The notes: generated from the letters alone by a model not told the origin. Positions 24,379-33,543 are shown, counted from the first letter of the stretch. The stretch is DNA of 34,155 bases from Pseudoalteromonas sp. NBT06-2 (GCF_002276045.1 NZ_NQMR01000096.1:1-34155); one strand, 5' to 3'. Program-made: numbers and translations.

Positions 24379-25569
24379 ATGGTCATTAAGCCTAAAATCC
24401 GTGGATTCATCTGCACTAACGCACATCCAGTTGGCTGTGCAGAACATGTTAAAGAACAAATAGAATATGTAAAATCAAATGGTCCAATTAAGAATGGTCC
24501 TAAAAATGTTTTAGTGATAGGTGCGTCAACAGGTTATGGTTTGGCTTCTCGCATAACAGCTACTTTTGGTTCAGGTGCAAATACGCTAGGTATTTTCTTT
24601 GAGAAAGAAGGTACTGAGAAGCGTACAGGTTCTGCAGGTTGGTATAATTCAGCGGCATTTCATGACGAAGCTACAGAAGCTGGCGTATGGGCTAAAAGCA
24701 TTAATGGCGATGCATTCTCAGATGAAATTAAAGCTAAAACAATTGAAACAATTAAAGCTGAAATGGGTCAAGTTGATTTAGTTATTTATTCTTTAGCATC
24801 TCCACGTCGTACAGACCCTAAAACAGGTGAAGTGCATACTTCTACTTTAAAACCAATTGGTCAAAAAATAACAACAAAGAACCTTAATACATCAAAACGT
24901 ATTATTGATTCTGTGACTGTTGAAGCTGCAAATGAAGATGAAATTGCTAATACTGTAAAAGTAATGGGCGGTGAAGATTGGGAATTATGGCTAGAAGCTT
25001 TAAATGAAGCTGATGTATTAGCTGATAATTTTAAAACAACTGCATATACATATATAGGTAAAGAGTTAACTTGGCCTATCTATGGGCATGCAACAATTGG
25101 TAAAGCAAAAGAAGATTTAGATCGCGCAGCTGCTGCAATTAAAGCATTAACTGTAGATAAAAAAGGTGAAGCTTATGTTTCTTCACTTAATGCAGTCGTA
25201 ACGCAAGCAAGTTCAGCGATTCCAATTATGCCACTATATATTTCTGCTTTATTTAAAGTTATGAAAACAGATGGTACTTATGAAGGGACTATTGAACAGA
25301 TTGATAGTTTATTCAGAGAAAACCTATTTGGTGCTTCGCCCCGTTTTGATGCTGATGGTCATTTATTTCAAAACTATAAAGAACTGGAAGATGCTGTACA
25401 ACAACGAGTGCAAAAAGTGTGGGATACAGTTGATACAGATACGATTGATGAGTTAACCGATTATATTGGTTATCACAATGAATTTTTACGATTATTCGGT
25501 TTTGGTATTGATGCTGTTGATTACGATGCTGATGTTAATCCAGTTGCTGTTATTGAGAAAATGGTATAA
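24379..25569 (+). CDS. fabV: Enoyl-[acyl-carrier-protein] reductase FabV
   Basis: FabV catalyses the final NADH-dependent reduction in each round of fatty-acid elongation and is a triclosan-tolerant alternative to FabI. The 396-residue length is standard. The start MVIKPKIRGFICTNAHPVGC is diagnostic, the nucleotide-binding loop is VLVIGASTGYGLASR (from about residue 44), and the active-site Tyr-X8-Lys is Tyr235/Lys244 in IYGHATIGKAK, the published spacing for this family. The gene is monocistronic: an inverted repeat lies in its promoter region (24310-24333) and a perfect-stem terminator follows (25620-25665). Confidence 0.97.
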   Translation: MVIKPKIRGFICTNAHPVGCAEHVKEQIEYVKSNGPIKNGPKNVLVIGASTGYGLASRITATFGSGANTLGIFFEKEGTEKRTGSAGWYNSAAFHDEATEAGVWAKSINGDAFSDEIKAKTIETIKAEMGQVDLVIYSLASPRRTDPKTGEVHTSTLKPIGQKITTKNLNTSKRIIDSVTVEAANEDEIANTVKVMGGEDWELWLEALNEADVLADNFKTTAYTYIGKELTWPIYGHATIGKAKEDLDRAAAAIKALTVDKKGEAYVSSLNAVVTQASSAIPIMPLYISALFKVMKTDGTYEGTIEQIDSLFRENLFGASPRFDADGHLFQNYKELEDAVQQRVQKVWDTVDTDTIDELTDYIGYHNEFLRLFGFGIDAVDYDADVNPVAVIEKMV

Positions 25570-25619
25570 TAAACCAGTTTAATCTTTTTTAAGGCCACAT
25601 AGTGGCAAAATAAAAATTT

Positions 25620-25665
25620 AAAAAAGCCACTTACCTTAAATTAAGGTAAGTGGTTTTTTATTTTT
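25620..25665 (+). terminator. Strong rho-independent terminator after fabV
   Basis: CCACTTACCTTAA (25627-25639) and TTAAGGTAAGTGG (25641-25653) form a perfect 13-bp stem flanked by A-run and T-run, so it may act in both directions. A second small stem, GCCAC-ATA-GTGGC, lies just before it at about 25594-25606. Confidence 0.92.
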
Positions 25666-26126
25666 CTAGTTTGTATTTTCTTTAATCGTAGGGGCTTAAG
25701 GATTGAAATACAGCTAATCAAAATTAAATAATAAGTATTTATTTTGAATAAAGATATTCTAGATGATGTTTAGCCTGACAGTATTGTTATTTTATAATAT
25801 ATATCATTAGTACAAGTTGTTGCACAATTTTTAGACTTTAGACTATGCTTAATTCTTGGGTGCAAAATGAGTAATTTTAATTTAAGTCTAAATTAGTTAA
25901 TTTGTAAGCATTAATTTCGATAATGCCCTCGCAAAGACTAGGGTTTTAATGCTAGAATCCCGCAAATTATTTTAGTTTCGCTGTGTAGTCTTTTCTTGTT
26001 TGAAATTTAAAATTTCAAATGAGGCACCTTTACAGGAGCTTATAAAAAGTTGGGTTGCTTTTTTAAGTTAGATTACGTGGCCGGTTAGATGAACAGTTTC
26101 TTTCCTTTAATGTAATGCAAGTGTCT
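25666..26126 (+). promoter_or_regulatory. Promoter and leader region of the nqr operon
   Basis: No gene is seen in this stretch. TGCTAGAAT (25950-25958) resembles an extended -10 element. A perfect 21-base palindrome, TTTGAAATTT-A-AAATTTCAAA (25999-26019), follows in what would be the transcribed leader. AGGAG at about 26034 is too far from the nqrA start to act as its binding site. A weak A-run/T-run stem at about 26044-26065 (AAAAAG/CTTTTTT) may be part of a leader structure. Confidence 0.4.
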
Positions 26127-27470
26127 ATGATCAATATAAAAAAAGGTCTGGATCTTCCAATAGAAGGTGCACCACAGCAAGTAATTCATGACGGTTCAGC
26201 CGTTAAACGAGTTGCCGTGCTTGGTGAGGAATTTATTGGAATGCGTCCGTCCATGCAAGTTCGATTGGGTGACCAAGTCAAAAAAGGCCAAGTTCTTTTT
26301 TCAGATAAAAAGACTCCTGGCGTAAAATTCACAGCAACAGCTTCGGGTGTTGTTAAAGAAATTAACCGTGGTGCAAAGCGTGTTTTGCAATCAGTTGTTA
26401 TCGAAATCGATGGCAATGAGCAAATCACTTTTGACTCTTTCACTTTAGATTCGCTAGCGACTCTAGATCGTGAGAAAGTTCAAAACGTACTGGTTGAATC
26501 GGGGCAGTGGACAGCAATGCGCACTAGACCATTCAGTAAAGTACCAGCTTTGGATACTAAGCCAAATTCAATCTTTGTAACTGCTATGGATACTAATCCA
26601 TTAGCCGCTGATCCAGTTGTTGTGATCGGTGAAAATAGTGAAGCTTTTGAAGCGGGTCTATCTGTGGTTTCACGTTTGACTGACGGTAAGGTTTTTGTTT
26701 GTAAACAAGCTGGAACGTCTATACCAAGCTCTTCTATTGCTTCTGTTGAAGTACAAGAGTTTACAGGTGTTCATCCAGCAGGTTTAGTTGGCACTCATAT
26801 CCATCACTTAGATGCTGCATCTGCAAGCAAACAAGTATGGCATTTAGGTTACCAAGATGTAATTGCATTTGGTAAGCTTTTCCTTACTGGTGAAATTTTC
26901 ACTGACCGTGTTATCTCAGTTGCAGGTCCTGCAGTTAAGAATCCACGCTTAGTTAAAACTCAGCTAGGTACTAACCTTGATGATTTAGTTAATGGTGAAT
27001 TAGAAGACGGTGAAAATCGTGTGATTTCAGGTTCAGTGTTATCTGGTTCAACGGCAAATGGCGTTCACGCTTACTTAGGTCGTTACCATAATCAAGTTTC
27101 AGTATTAGCTGAAGGTCGTGAAAAAGAATTATTTGGTTGGATTGCGCCAGGTTCGAAAAAATTCTCTGTAACGCGTACTTTCTTATCTCATTTATCACCT
27201 AAACGTCTTTTCAATATGACGACATCTACTGGTGGTTCTGAGCGTTCTATGGTGCCAATTGGTAACTATGAACGAGTAATGCCGTTAGATATCCTTCCGA
27301 CTCATTTATTACGTGACTTAATTGTACGTGATCTTGATAGCGCAATTTCTTTAGGTGCACTTGAATTAGATGAAGAAGATTTAGCGTTATGTACATTCGT
27401 TTGCCCAGGTAAATATGAATATGGCGTAATTCTTCGTGATTGCCTGAATACAATCGAGAAGGAAGGCTAA
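26127..27470 (+). CDS. nqrA: Na+-translocating NADH:quinone reductase subunit A
   Basis: NqrA is the peripheral cytoplasmic subunit of the sodium-pumping NADH:ubiquinone oxidoreductase and contributes to the quinone site. I place the start at 26127 (MINIKKGLDLPIEGAPQQVI, 447 residues) because NqrA proteins begin at this point; an ATG four codons earlier (26115) is possible. Neither has a clear Shine-Dalgarno sequence. Landmarks: VAVLGEEFIGMRPSMQVRLG, the central VHPAGLVGTHIHHLDAAS and the C-terminal ALCTFVCPGKYEYGVILRDC, which resembles the RnfC-type ending. First gene of a six-gene operon, with nqrB two bases after its stop. Confidence 0.96.
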   Translation: MINIKKGLDLPIEGAPQQVIHDGSAVKRVAVLGEEFIGMRPSMQVRLGDQVKKGQVLFSDKKTPGVKFTATASGVVKEINRGAKRVLQSVVIEIDGNEQITFDSFTLDSLATLDREKVQNVLVESGQWTAMRTRPFSKVPALDTKPNSIFVTAMDTNPLAADPVVVIGENSEAFEAGLSVVSRLTDGKVFVCKQAGTSIPSSSIASVEVQEFTGVHPAGLVGTHIHHLDAASASKQVWHLGYQDVIAFGKLFLTGEIFTDRVISVAGPAVKNPRLVKTQLGTNLDDLVNGELEDGENRVISGSVLSGSTANGVHAYLGRYHNQVSVLAEGREKELFGWIAPGSKKFSVTRTFLSHLSPKRLFNMTTSTGGSERSMVPIGNYERVMPLDILPTHLLRDLIVRDLDSAISLGALELDEEDLALCTFVCPGKYEYGVILRDCLNTIEKEG

Positions 27471-27472
27471 CA

Positions 27473-28675
27473 ATGAGCTTAAAGAATTATTTAGAAAAGG
27501 TTGAACATAATTTTGAACCAGGCGGTAAATACGAAAAATTTTTTGTATTGTATGAAGCAGCAGCAACAATTTTCTACACGCCAGGATTCGTAACTAAAAA
27601 CGGATCTCACGTACGTGATAATATTGACCTCAAACGTATTATGATTTTAGTTTGGATGGCAACATTCCCAGCTATGTTTTTTGGTATGTTCAATATTGGT
27701 CATCAAGCTGCTGATGCGCTTGCTGGCGGTGCTGTTTTAGCTGATAACTGGCAGGTTGGTCTGTTCCAAATGTTAGGTGGTGAATTAACCTCATCCTCTG
27801 AATGGGGCGCCAAAATGTTTTATGGTGCGTGTTTCTTTTTACCTATTTACGCAACTGTGTTTGTGGTAGGTGGTTTTTGGGAAGTGATTTTTGCAGGTAT
27901 TCGTAAACATGAAGTAAATGAAGGCTTCTTTGTTACTTCAGTATTATTTGCACTTATTCTTCCTGCAACGATCCCATTATGGCAAGTTGCACTAGGTATC
28001 ACTTTTGGTGTTGTAATTGCCAAAGAAGTATTTGGTGGTACAGGTCGTAACTTCTTAAACCCTGCATTAGCTGGGCGTGCTTTCCTTTTCTTTGCATACC
28101 CAGCAGCAATTTCAGGCGATACAGTTTGGACTGCAGTAGATAACTTCTCTGGTGCAACTATGCTTGCACAAGGTGTTATGGGTTCAATTGATTTTTCAAA
28201 CATGGATTTATGGTTAGAGTCCTTTTATGGTTTTGTTCAAGGTTCAGTGGGTGAAACTTCTACATTAGCACTTGCGATTGGTGGTTTGTTCTTAATATAT
28301 GTTCGTATTGCGTCGTGGCGCATTGTTACGGGTGTAATGATTGGTATGATCGCAACATCTTTATTACTAAATACAATTGGTTCTGAAACGAATCAAATGT
28401 TCGCGATGCCTTGGCATTGGCATTTAGTACTAGGTGGCTTTGCTTTTGGTATGTTCTTCATGGCAACAGATCCAGTATCTGCATCTTTCACTGATACAGG
28501 TAAATGGTACTACGGTGCATTAATTGGTTTTATGGTTGTGATGATCCGTGTTGTAAACCCTGCATACCCAGAAGGTATGATGTTAGCTATTTTATTTGCT
28601 AACTTGTTTGCACCGTTATTTGATCACTTCGTTGTACAGTCGAATATCAAGCGGAGGTTAGCACGTAATGTCTAG
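27473..28675 (+). CDS. nqrB: Na+-translocating NADH:quinone reductase subunit B
   Basis: NqrB is the large membrane subunit that carries a covalent FMN and, in known enzymes, riboflavin, and forms the sodium path. The start at 27473 (MSLKNYLEKVEHNFEPGGKY) has AAGGAAGG upstream and gives 400 residues; an in-frame start at 27440 would overlap nqrA and is unlikely. Thr229 in the NFSGATM sequence is the expected covalent flavin site, the SGAT motif modified by ApbE. Further landmarks are GGTGRNFLNPALAGRAFLFF and MATDPVSASFTDTGKWYYG. About ten membrane segments. The 3' end overlaps nqrC by 8 bases. Confidence 0.97.
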   Translation: MSLKNYLEKVEHNFEPGGKYEKFFVLYEAAATIFYTPGFVTKNGSHVRDNIDLKRIMILVWMATFPAMFFGMFNIGHQAADALAGGAVLADNWQVGLFQMLGGELTSSSEWGAKMFYGACFFLPIYATVFVVGGFWEVIFAGIRKHEVNEGFFVTSVLFALILPATIPLWQVALGITFGVVIAKEVFGGTGRNFLNPALAGRAFLFFAYPAAISGDTVWTAVDNFSGATMLAQGVMGSIDFSNMDLWLESFYGFVQGSVGETSTLALAIGGLFLIYVRIASWRIVTGVMIGMIATSLLLNTIGSETNQMFAMPWHWHLVLGGFAFGMFFMATDPVSASFTDTGKWYYGALIGFMVVMIRVVNPAYPEGMMLAILFANLFAPLFDHFVVQSNIKRRLARNV

Positions 28676-29417
28676 TAATAAAGAGTCAATCGGTAAAACG
28701 CTTGGTGTCGTTGTTGGGTTATGTTTAGTATGTGCTATTTTAGTATCTACTGCGGCAGTCCAACTTCGCCCATTACAAGCAATAAATAAAGCGATAGATG
28801 TGCAAACAAATATCTTAGCTGCAGCTGGTATTGAAGTTAAAGACGGTGCGGATATTTCAGCTTTATTTAGTGAAAACGTTGAAGCTAAAGTCGTTAATAT
28901 GAAAACCGGAAAGTTTGTTGATACCGATCCAAATAGCTTTGACTTTGAAAAAAGTAAATTTGATCAAAAAATCAGTATCAAACTTGATAAGCAAACTGAT
29001 ATTGCTGGTATACAGCGTATGACTAAAGAGTCACCTGTATATTTTGCTAAGGAAAATGGCAAAATAAGCACAATCATTCTACCTGTACAAGGTTATGGTT
29101 TATGGGGTGTGATGTTTGGTTTTATTGCGTTAGATGTTGATACAACTACGGTTAAAAACATTAACTTTTATAAGCATAGTGAAACACCTGGTTTAGGTGG
29201 TGAGATTCAAAATCCTAAATGGGTTGCCACTTGGGCAGGTAAACAACTGCCAGTTGATATCATTAAAGGTTATACAGGTAACGAAATTAATAAGTTAGAT
29301 GGCCTTTCTGGTGCGACTTTAACTTCAATTGGTGTTGATAATACGTTTAAATTCTGGACAGGTGAAAATGGCTTTGGTCCTTTCCTTGCAGAAGTTCGTA
29401 AAGGAGCATTGAACTAA
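28668..29417 (+). CDS. nqrC: Na+-translocating NADH:quinone reductase subunit C
   Basis: NqrC, 249 residues: one N-terminal membrane helix (about 9-31) and a periplasmic FMN domain. The covalent FMN attachment site is Thr217 in LDGLSGATLTS, the same SGAT-type motif as NqrB. Other landmarks are VQGYGLWGVMFGFIALD and SETPGLGGEI. GGAGG lies nine bases before the ATG, which overlaps the end of nqrB; its own stop overlaps the nqrD start in TAATG. Electrons pass through this FMN between the inner-membrane iron-sulfur centre and NqrB. The encoded ApbE (32110-33168) is the enzyme expected to attach this flavin. Confidence 0.97.
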   Translation: MSSNKESIGKTLGVVVGLCLVCAILVSTAAVQLRPLQAINKAIDVQTNILAAAGIEVKDGADISALFSENVEAKVVNMKTGKFVDTDPNSFDFEKSKFDQKISIKLDKQTDIAGIQRMTKESPVYFAKENGKISTIILPVQGYGLWGVMFGFIALDVDTTTVKNINFYKHSETPGLGGEIQNPKWVATWAGKQLPVDIIKGYTGNEINKLDGLSGATLTSIGVDNTFKFWTGENGFGPFLAEVRKGALN

Positions 29418-30046
29418 TGGCTGATTCTAAAGAAATCAAACAGGCGCTACTTGGCCCTGTATTTGCTAATAACCCTATTGCATTACAAGTGCTAGGTGTT
29501 TGTTCTGCACTAGCGGTAACTTCAAGCCTAAAAAATGCTTTGATCATGACTATGGCTGTAATGGTTGTAACTGCATTTTCAAGCATGTTCATTTCAATGC
29601 TACGTAATCACATACCTTCAAGCGTACGTATTATTGTGCAAATGACGATTATCGCATCCGTTGTAATCATTGTTGATCAGGTATTACAAGCATACTCTTA
29701 TGCAACGGCAAAAGAGCTTTCTGTTTTTGTTGGCTTGATCATAACAAACTGTATTGTAATGGGTCGTGCTGAAGCATACGCAATGAAAACTGGTCCTATG
29801 ATGTCATTTGTTGATGGATTAGGTAATGGTTTAGGTTATGGCGTTGTGTTATTAACTGTTGGTTTTATTCGTGAACTATTCGGTAAAGGAACATTATTTG
29901 ATGTTTCAATTATTCCATTAGTTGCAGACGGTGGCTGGTACCATCCTATGGGTCTACTAATTTTACCACCAAGTTCTTTCTTCATTATTGGTTTGTTCAT
30001 ATGGGTACTACGTACTTATAAGAAAGATCAAGTAGAAAAGGCTTAA
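29417..30046 (+). CDS. nqrD: Na+-translocating NADH:quinone reductase subunit D
   Basis: NqrD, 209 residues with six membrane helices, is homologous to NqrE and forms with it an inverted pair. Cys29 (LGVCSALAVTS) and Cys112 (ITNCIVMGRAEA) occupy the positions of the cysteines that hold the intramembrane iron centre shared with NqrE in Vibrio cholerae. AAGGAG lies ten bases before ATG, and the start overlaps the nqrC stop by one base. A C-terminal basic tail (RTYKKDQVEKA) faces the cytoplasm. The RnfE subunit is a close relative, but the full nqr operon settles the assignment. Confidence 0.97.
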   Translation: MADSKEIKQALLGPVFANNPIALQVLGVCSALAVTSSLKNALIMTMAVMVVTAFSSMFISMLRNHIPSSVRIIVQMTIIASVVIIVDQVLQAYSYATAKELSVFVGLIITNCIVMGRAEAYAMKTGPMMSFVDGLGNGLGYGVVLLTVGFIRELFGKGTLFDVSIIPLVADGGWYHPMGLLILPPSSFFIIGLFIWVLRTYKKDQVEKA

Positions 30047-30056
30047 GGGGATAATA

Positions 30057-30671
30057 ATGGAACATTATATTAGTTTATTTGTAAAAGCAGTTTTCATTGA
30101 AAACTTAGCATTATCATTCTTTTTAGGTATGTGTACTTTCTTAGCTGTATCTAAAAAAGTAACTACTGCAATTGGTCTTGGTGTAGCGGTAATCTTTGTA
30201 TTAGGTATTTCAGTACCGGTAAATAACTTAGTTTATCACGCTGTTTTAGCTCCAGGAGCACTTGAATGGCTACACCCAAGTTTTGTAGATGCTGATTTAA
30301 GCTTCTTACGTTACTTAACATTCATCGGTGTTATTGCTGCTTTAGTACAAATTTTAGAAATGGCTTTAGATAACTTTTTCCCTGCGTTATATAATGCACT
30401 AGGCATCTTTTTACCACTTATCACTGTTAATTGTGCAATCTTTGGTGCGGTTTCATTCATGGTTGAACGTAATTACAACTTTGGTGAGTCAGTAATATAC
30501 GGTATTGGTGCTGGTGTTGGTTGGGCGCTTGCGATTGCCACTTTAGCGGGTATTCGTGAAAAAATGAAGTATGCTGATGTACCTCATGGTCTTCGTGGGT
30601 TAGGTATTACATTCCTAACTGTTGGTCTTATGGGTCTTGGCTTTATGTCATTTTCTGGTATTTCACTTTAA
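30057..30671 (+). CDS. nqrE: Na+-translocating NADH:quinone reductase subunit E
   Basis: NqrE, 204 residues, six membrane helices. Cys26 (FFLGMCTFLAVSKK) and Cys126 (LITVNCAIFGAVSF) are the expected ligands that complete the iron site with NqrD; the second is shifted by about six residues relative to Vibrio, fitting a slightly longer loop (ALEWLHPSFVDADLSFLRYL). AAGGGGA lies seven bases before the ATG. It starts 10 bases after nqrD and is followed by nqrF 17 bases on, in a compact operon. Confidence 0.97.
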   Translation: MEHYISLFVKAVFIENLALSFFLGMCTFLAVSKKVTTAIGLGVAVIFVLGISVPVNNLVYHAVLAPGALEWLHPSFVDADLSFLRYLTFIGVIAALVQILEMALDNFFPALYNALGIFLPLITVNCAIFGAVSFMVERNYNFGESVIYGIGAGVGWALAIATLAGIREKMKYADVPHGLRGLGITFLTVGLMGLGFMSFSGISL

Positions 30672-30688
30672 GGTAGCGAGGAAAAATC

Positions 30689-31915
30689 ATGCTTGATATT
30701 TATTTAGGCGTAGGTATGTTTACCGCTATCGTGGTACTACTTGTTTTAGTCATCTTAATGGCAAAGGCAAAATTAGTTCCAAGTGGTGATATCATAATTG
30801 GTATCAATGAAGATGCTGATAAAGCAATTAAAACAACTGCAGGTAGTAAATTATTAGGTGCATTAGCCGATTCAGGTATATTTGTATCTTCTGCTTGTGG
30901 TGGCGGTGGCTCATGTGGTCAGTGTCGTGTAAACATTAAATCTGGTGGTGGTGATATTCTACCAACTGAGCTTGACCATATTTCTAAAGGTGAAGCGAGA
31001 GAAGGCTGCCGTTTAGCATGTCAAGTTAATGTTAAGCGTGACATGGAAATTGAACTTGAAGAAGAAATCTTCGGTGTTAAAAGATGGGAATGTGAAGTTA
31101 TCTCTAATGATAATAAAGCAACTTTCATCAAAGAGCTTAAGCTTGGCATCCCAGATGGCGAATCAGTTCCTTTTCGTGCCGGGGGTTATATTCAAATTGA
31201 AGCGCCACCACATCATGTGAAATATGCAGATTTTGACGTACCTGCAGAATACCGTGGTGACTGGGAGCATTTTGGTTTCTTTAATTTAGAGTCTAAAGTA
31301 GATGACGAAACAATTCGTGCGTATTCAATGGCTAACTACCCTGAAGAAGAAGGCATTATCATGCTTAATGTGCGTATCGCTTCGCCTCCTCCAAGAGATT
31401 TAAGCTTGCCATGTGGTAAAATGTCATCTTACATATGGTCATTAAAAGCAGGCGATAAAGTGACAATTTCAGGTCCATTTGGAGAGTTCTTCGCTAAAGA
31501 TACTGACAATGAAATGGTATTTATAGGTGGTGGTGCTGGTATGGCTCCAATGCGTTCTCACATATTCGATCAGCTTAAACGCTTACAATCTAAACGTAAG
31601 ATGAGCTTTTGGTATGGTGCACGTTCTGTTCGTGAAATGTTCTATGTAGAAGATTTTGATGGATTAGCAGCTGCAAATCCTAACTTTAAATGGCATTGTG
31701 CACTTTCAGATCCTCAACCTGAGGACAACTGGACGGGTTATACTGGCTTTATCCATAACGTGCTTTTAGAAAATTATCTAAATGAGCATGAAGCACCAGA
31801 AGATTGTGAGTACTATATGTGTGGTCCTCCAATGATGAATGCTGCTGTTATTAGCATGCTTAAAGAACTTGGTGTTGAAGATGAAAATATCTTACTTGAT
31901 GATTTTGGTGGTTAA
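30689..31915 (+). CDS. nqrF: Na+-translocating NADH:quinone reductase subunit F
   Basis: NqrF is the NADH-oxidising entry subunit. The 408 residues comprise an N-terminal membrane anchor (about 4-25), a 2Fe-2S ferredoxin domain with Cys70, Cys76, Cys79 and Cys111 (CGGGGSCGQC, then GCRLACQV), and a ferredoxin-reductase module with the FAD motif Arg210-Ala-Tyr-Ser (IRAYSMAN) and NAD motif FIGGGAGMAPMRSHI. The end CGPPMMNAAVISML and LDDFGG are typical. GAGGA lies upstream of the ATG. A strong terminator at 31971-32012 ends the six-gene unit, so apbE and nqrM are transcribed separately or by readthrough. Confidence 0.98.
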   Translation: MLDIYLGVGMFTAIVVLLVLVILMAKAKLVPSGDIIIGINEDADKAIKTTAGSKLLGALADSGIFVSSACGGGGSCGQCRVNIKSGGGDILPTELDHISKGEAREGCRLACQVNVKRDMEIELEEEIFGVKRWECEVISNDNKATFIKELKLGIPDGESVPFRAGGYIQIEAPPHHVKYADFDVPAEYRGDWEHFGFFNLESKVDDETIRAYSMANYPEEEGIIMLNVRIASPPPRDLSLPCGKMSSYIWSLKAGDKVTISGPFGEFFAKDTDNEMVFIGGGAGMAPMRSHIFDQLKRLQSKRKMSFWYGARSVREMFYVEDFDGLAAANPNFKWHCALSDPQPEDNWTGYTGFIHNVLLENYLNEHEAPEDCEYYMCGPPMMNAAVISMLKELGVEDENILLDDFGG

Positions 31916-31970
31916 GTAAAACACTAAACTAAAGCGACTAATAATTAGAAGCTTATAGTATGAAGCTATA

Positions 31971-32012
31971 AAAAAGCTTGTTACTGGTTTATACTAGTAA
32001 CAAGCTTTTTTT
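31971..32012 (+). terminator. Strong terminator after nqrF
   Basis: AAAAAGCTTGTTACT (31971-31985) pairs with AGTAACAAGCTTTTTTT (from about 31996), a 15-bp stem followed by a T-run and flanked by A-run. It separates nqrA-F from apbE. Confidence 0.93.
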
Positions 32013-32109
32013 ATGTGAAAAATGAAGTGATTCCTCAATAAATTAATACAAAAAATTAATTTATATCTCATAAAATAAAACGTAATCTAAATTTTAAACG
32101 GAAATGTTG

Positions 32110-33168
32110 ATGGACTCTTACATCCTTAATAAACAAATATTCAATAAAAAGTGGATTCTTGGATTTTTCTTAATTTTTTCAGTCTTTTTACTTCAAGGTT
32201 GTGAACCAAACAGCAACGGCAAAAAGTATCAAGAAGTTTTACTGCAAGGTAAAACTATGGGCACGACTTTTACTGTTAAAGTGTTTGTGCCTGATTCTGA
32301 AGTTCGTTCATTAAATTTATTTTCAGATGTAAAAGATTTACTAGCTGATATAAATCAATCTATGTCAACCTATATAGAAGATTCAGAGATTAGTCGCTTT
32401 AATCGCTCAGAAGCTAATACAGCCTTTCCGTTATCAGAAGATTTTAGAACTGTTCTGGTTGAGTCGATTAGGTTAGGAAATAGTACAAAAACTTTAGATG
32501 TAACCATGGGCCCTTTAATTGATTTGTGGGGATTTGGACCAGATAAGCAACCTACAAAAGTACCCACTGCTGAACAGCTTCAAAGTATTAAAGATAAAAT
32601 GGGGGTGGATAAGTTATTACTATCAAATGCGGGTTTAAGTAAATCTATACAAGATCTAGAGCTTAGCTTATCTGCAATAGCCAAAGGGTTTGGTGTAGAT
32701 AAGGTAGCTGAATTATTAGAGAAGAATGGCTATACTAATTATATGGTTGAAATTGGTGGTGAACTTAGACTTAGTGGCTCAAAACCTAATGGTGACTTAT
32801 GGGCGATTGCGATAGAGCAGCCAGATCCTGCATTGTTACAACCCGCTGTACACAGAACTTTAAAATTAAGCACTATCAGTGTTGCGACATCAGGCGATTA
32901 CCGTATATTTTATGAGTTAGAAGGGACAACTTACGCTCATATAATTAGCCCTGAAACAGGTAAGCCAATTAAACAAGATTTAGTATCTGTAACTGTATTA
33001 CATCCTTCTTCAATGACGGCTGATGCGTTAGCTACAGCGTTAACCGTAATGGGCACAGAAAAGGCAAAACAGTATGCAGAACAAAATAATATCGCAGTAT
33101 ATTTGATCAGTAAAACAACTGAAGGATTAAAGACATATTCAAGTTCTAAATTTGCACCTTACTTGTAA
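32110..33168 (+). CDS. apbE: FAD:protein FMN transferase (flavinylation of Nqr)
   Basis: ApbE transfers FMN from FAD onto threonines of NqrB and NqrC. It is an exported lipoprotein: signal sequence ending FLLQGCEPNSN, with the cysteine after a lipobox. Landmarks: GKTMGTTFTVKVF, ADINQSMSTYIEDSEISRFN, DVTMGPLIDLWGFGP, LSAIAKGFGVDKVAELL, VEIGGELRLSG, SVATSGDYR and AHIISPETGKPI, with TADALATALTVMG near the end for metal binding. I prefer ATG at 32110 (352 residues), since GGA sits seven bases before it, over the ATG two codons earlier at 32104. Its place between nqrF and nqrM fits its role. Confidence 0.95.
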   Translation: MDSYILNKQIFNKKWILGFFLIFSVFLLQGCEPNSNGKKYQEVLLQGKTMGTTFTVKVFVPDSEVRSLNLFSDVKDLLADINQSMSTYIEDSEISRFNRSEANTAFPLSEDFRTVLVESIRLGNSTKTLDVTMGPLIDLWGFGPDKQPTKVPTAEQLQSIKDKMGVDKLLLSNAGLSKSIQDLELSLSAIAKGFGVDKVAELLEKNGYTNYMVEIGGELRLSGSKPNGDLWAIAIEQPDPALLQPAVHRTLKLSTISVATSGDYRIFYELEGTTYAHIISPETGKPIKQDLVSVTVLHPSSMTADALATALTVMGTEKAKQYAEQNNIAVYLISKTTEGLKTYSSSKFAPYL

Positions 33169-33228
33169 TAAAGCGTAGTCAGATCAAGCTAAGTTTTAAT
33201 TACTATAGTTATTGTTTTTTACACCCTG

Positions 33229-33234
33229 TATAAT
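33229..33234 (+). promoter_or_regulatory. Candidate -10 box for nqrM
   Basis: A perfect TATAAT, 50 bases before the nqrM start. No convincing -35 sequence is found at normal spacing. Confidence 0.4.
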
Positions 33235-33283
33235 ACGCCACGAAATTTAGCTTTTTCAATTTAGTGATTTTAGGGGCCCTGTT

Positions 33284-33496
33284 ATGTCACTTTTTATTCT
33301 TACATTTTTTTTACTCGTTATTGTTGCAGCAGCTATGGCTGTAGGTATGATGGTTAAAAATAAAACTATGGCTAGTAGTTGTGGTGGCTTAGGTGCTATG
33401 GGCATTGAAAAGGCGTGTGATTGTGATGATCCTTGTGATCGCCGTAAAGAGCGTATGGCTAAAGAGCAAGTCTGGAAAGATAACCAAATACTTTAA
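33284..33496 (+). CDS. nqrM: Na+-NQR maturation protein NqrM
   Basis: A 70-residue protein with an N-terminal membrane helix (about 3-24) and a cysteine-rich tail: Cys33 in SSCGGLGAMGIEKACDCDDP with Cys45 and Cys47, then Cys51. This is the NqrM (formerly DUF539) pattern. NqrM is required to assemble active Na+-NQR, where it is thought to deliver iron to the NqrD/NqrE site. It follows apbE on the same strand, 115 bases downstream, with a candidate -10 box between. A terminator follows at 33519-33543. The basic tail RRKERMAKEQVWKDNQ is typical of the family. Confidence 0.93.
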   Translation: MSLFILTFFLLVIVAAAMAVGMMVKNKTMASSCGGLGAMGIEKACDCDDPCDRRKERMAKEQVWKDNQIL

Positions 33497-33518
33497 TTTA
33501 TGCATTAAAGTTAGCTAT

Positions 33519-33543
33519 AAAACCTCCAATTGGAGGTTTTTTT
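33519..33543 (+). terminator. Terminator after nqrM
   Basis: AAAACCTCC pairs with GGAGGTTTT through the central CCAATTGG palindrome, followed by TTTTTTT. It closes the nqr maturation genes and is directly followed by the apparent intron sequence. Confidence 0.92.

Noticed and set aside
27440..27472. Upstream in-frame start for nqrB
   Set aside because: It would overlap the end of nqrA; the ATG at 27473 has AAGGAAGG upstream and gives the family's normal N-terminus.
27847..28203. 118-codon open frame antisense to nqrB
   Set aside because: It lies fully within nqrB, has no recognisable motif and its composition mirrors the membrane-coding strand.
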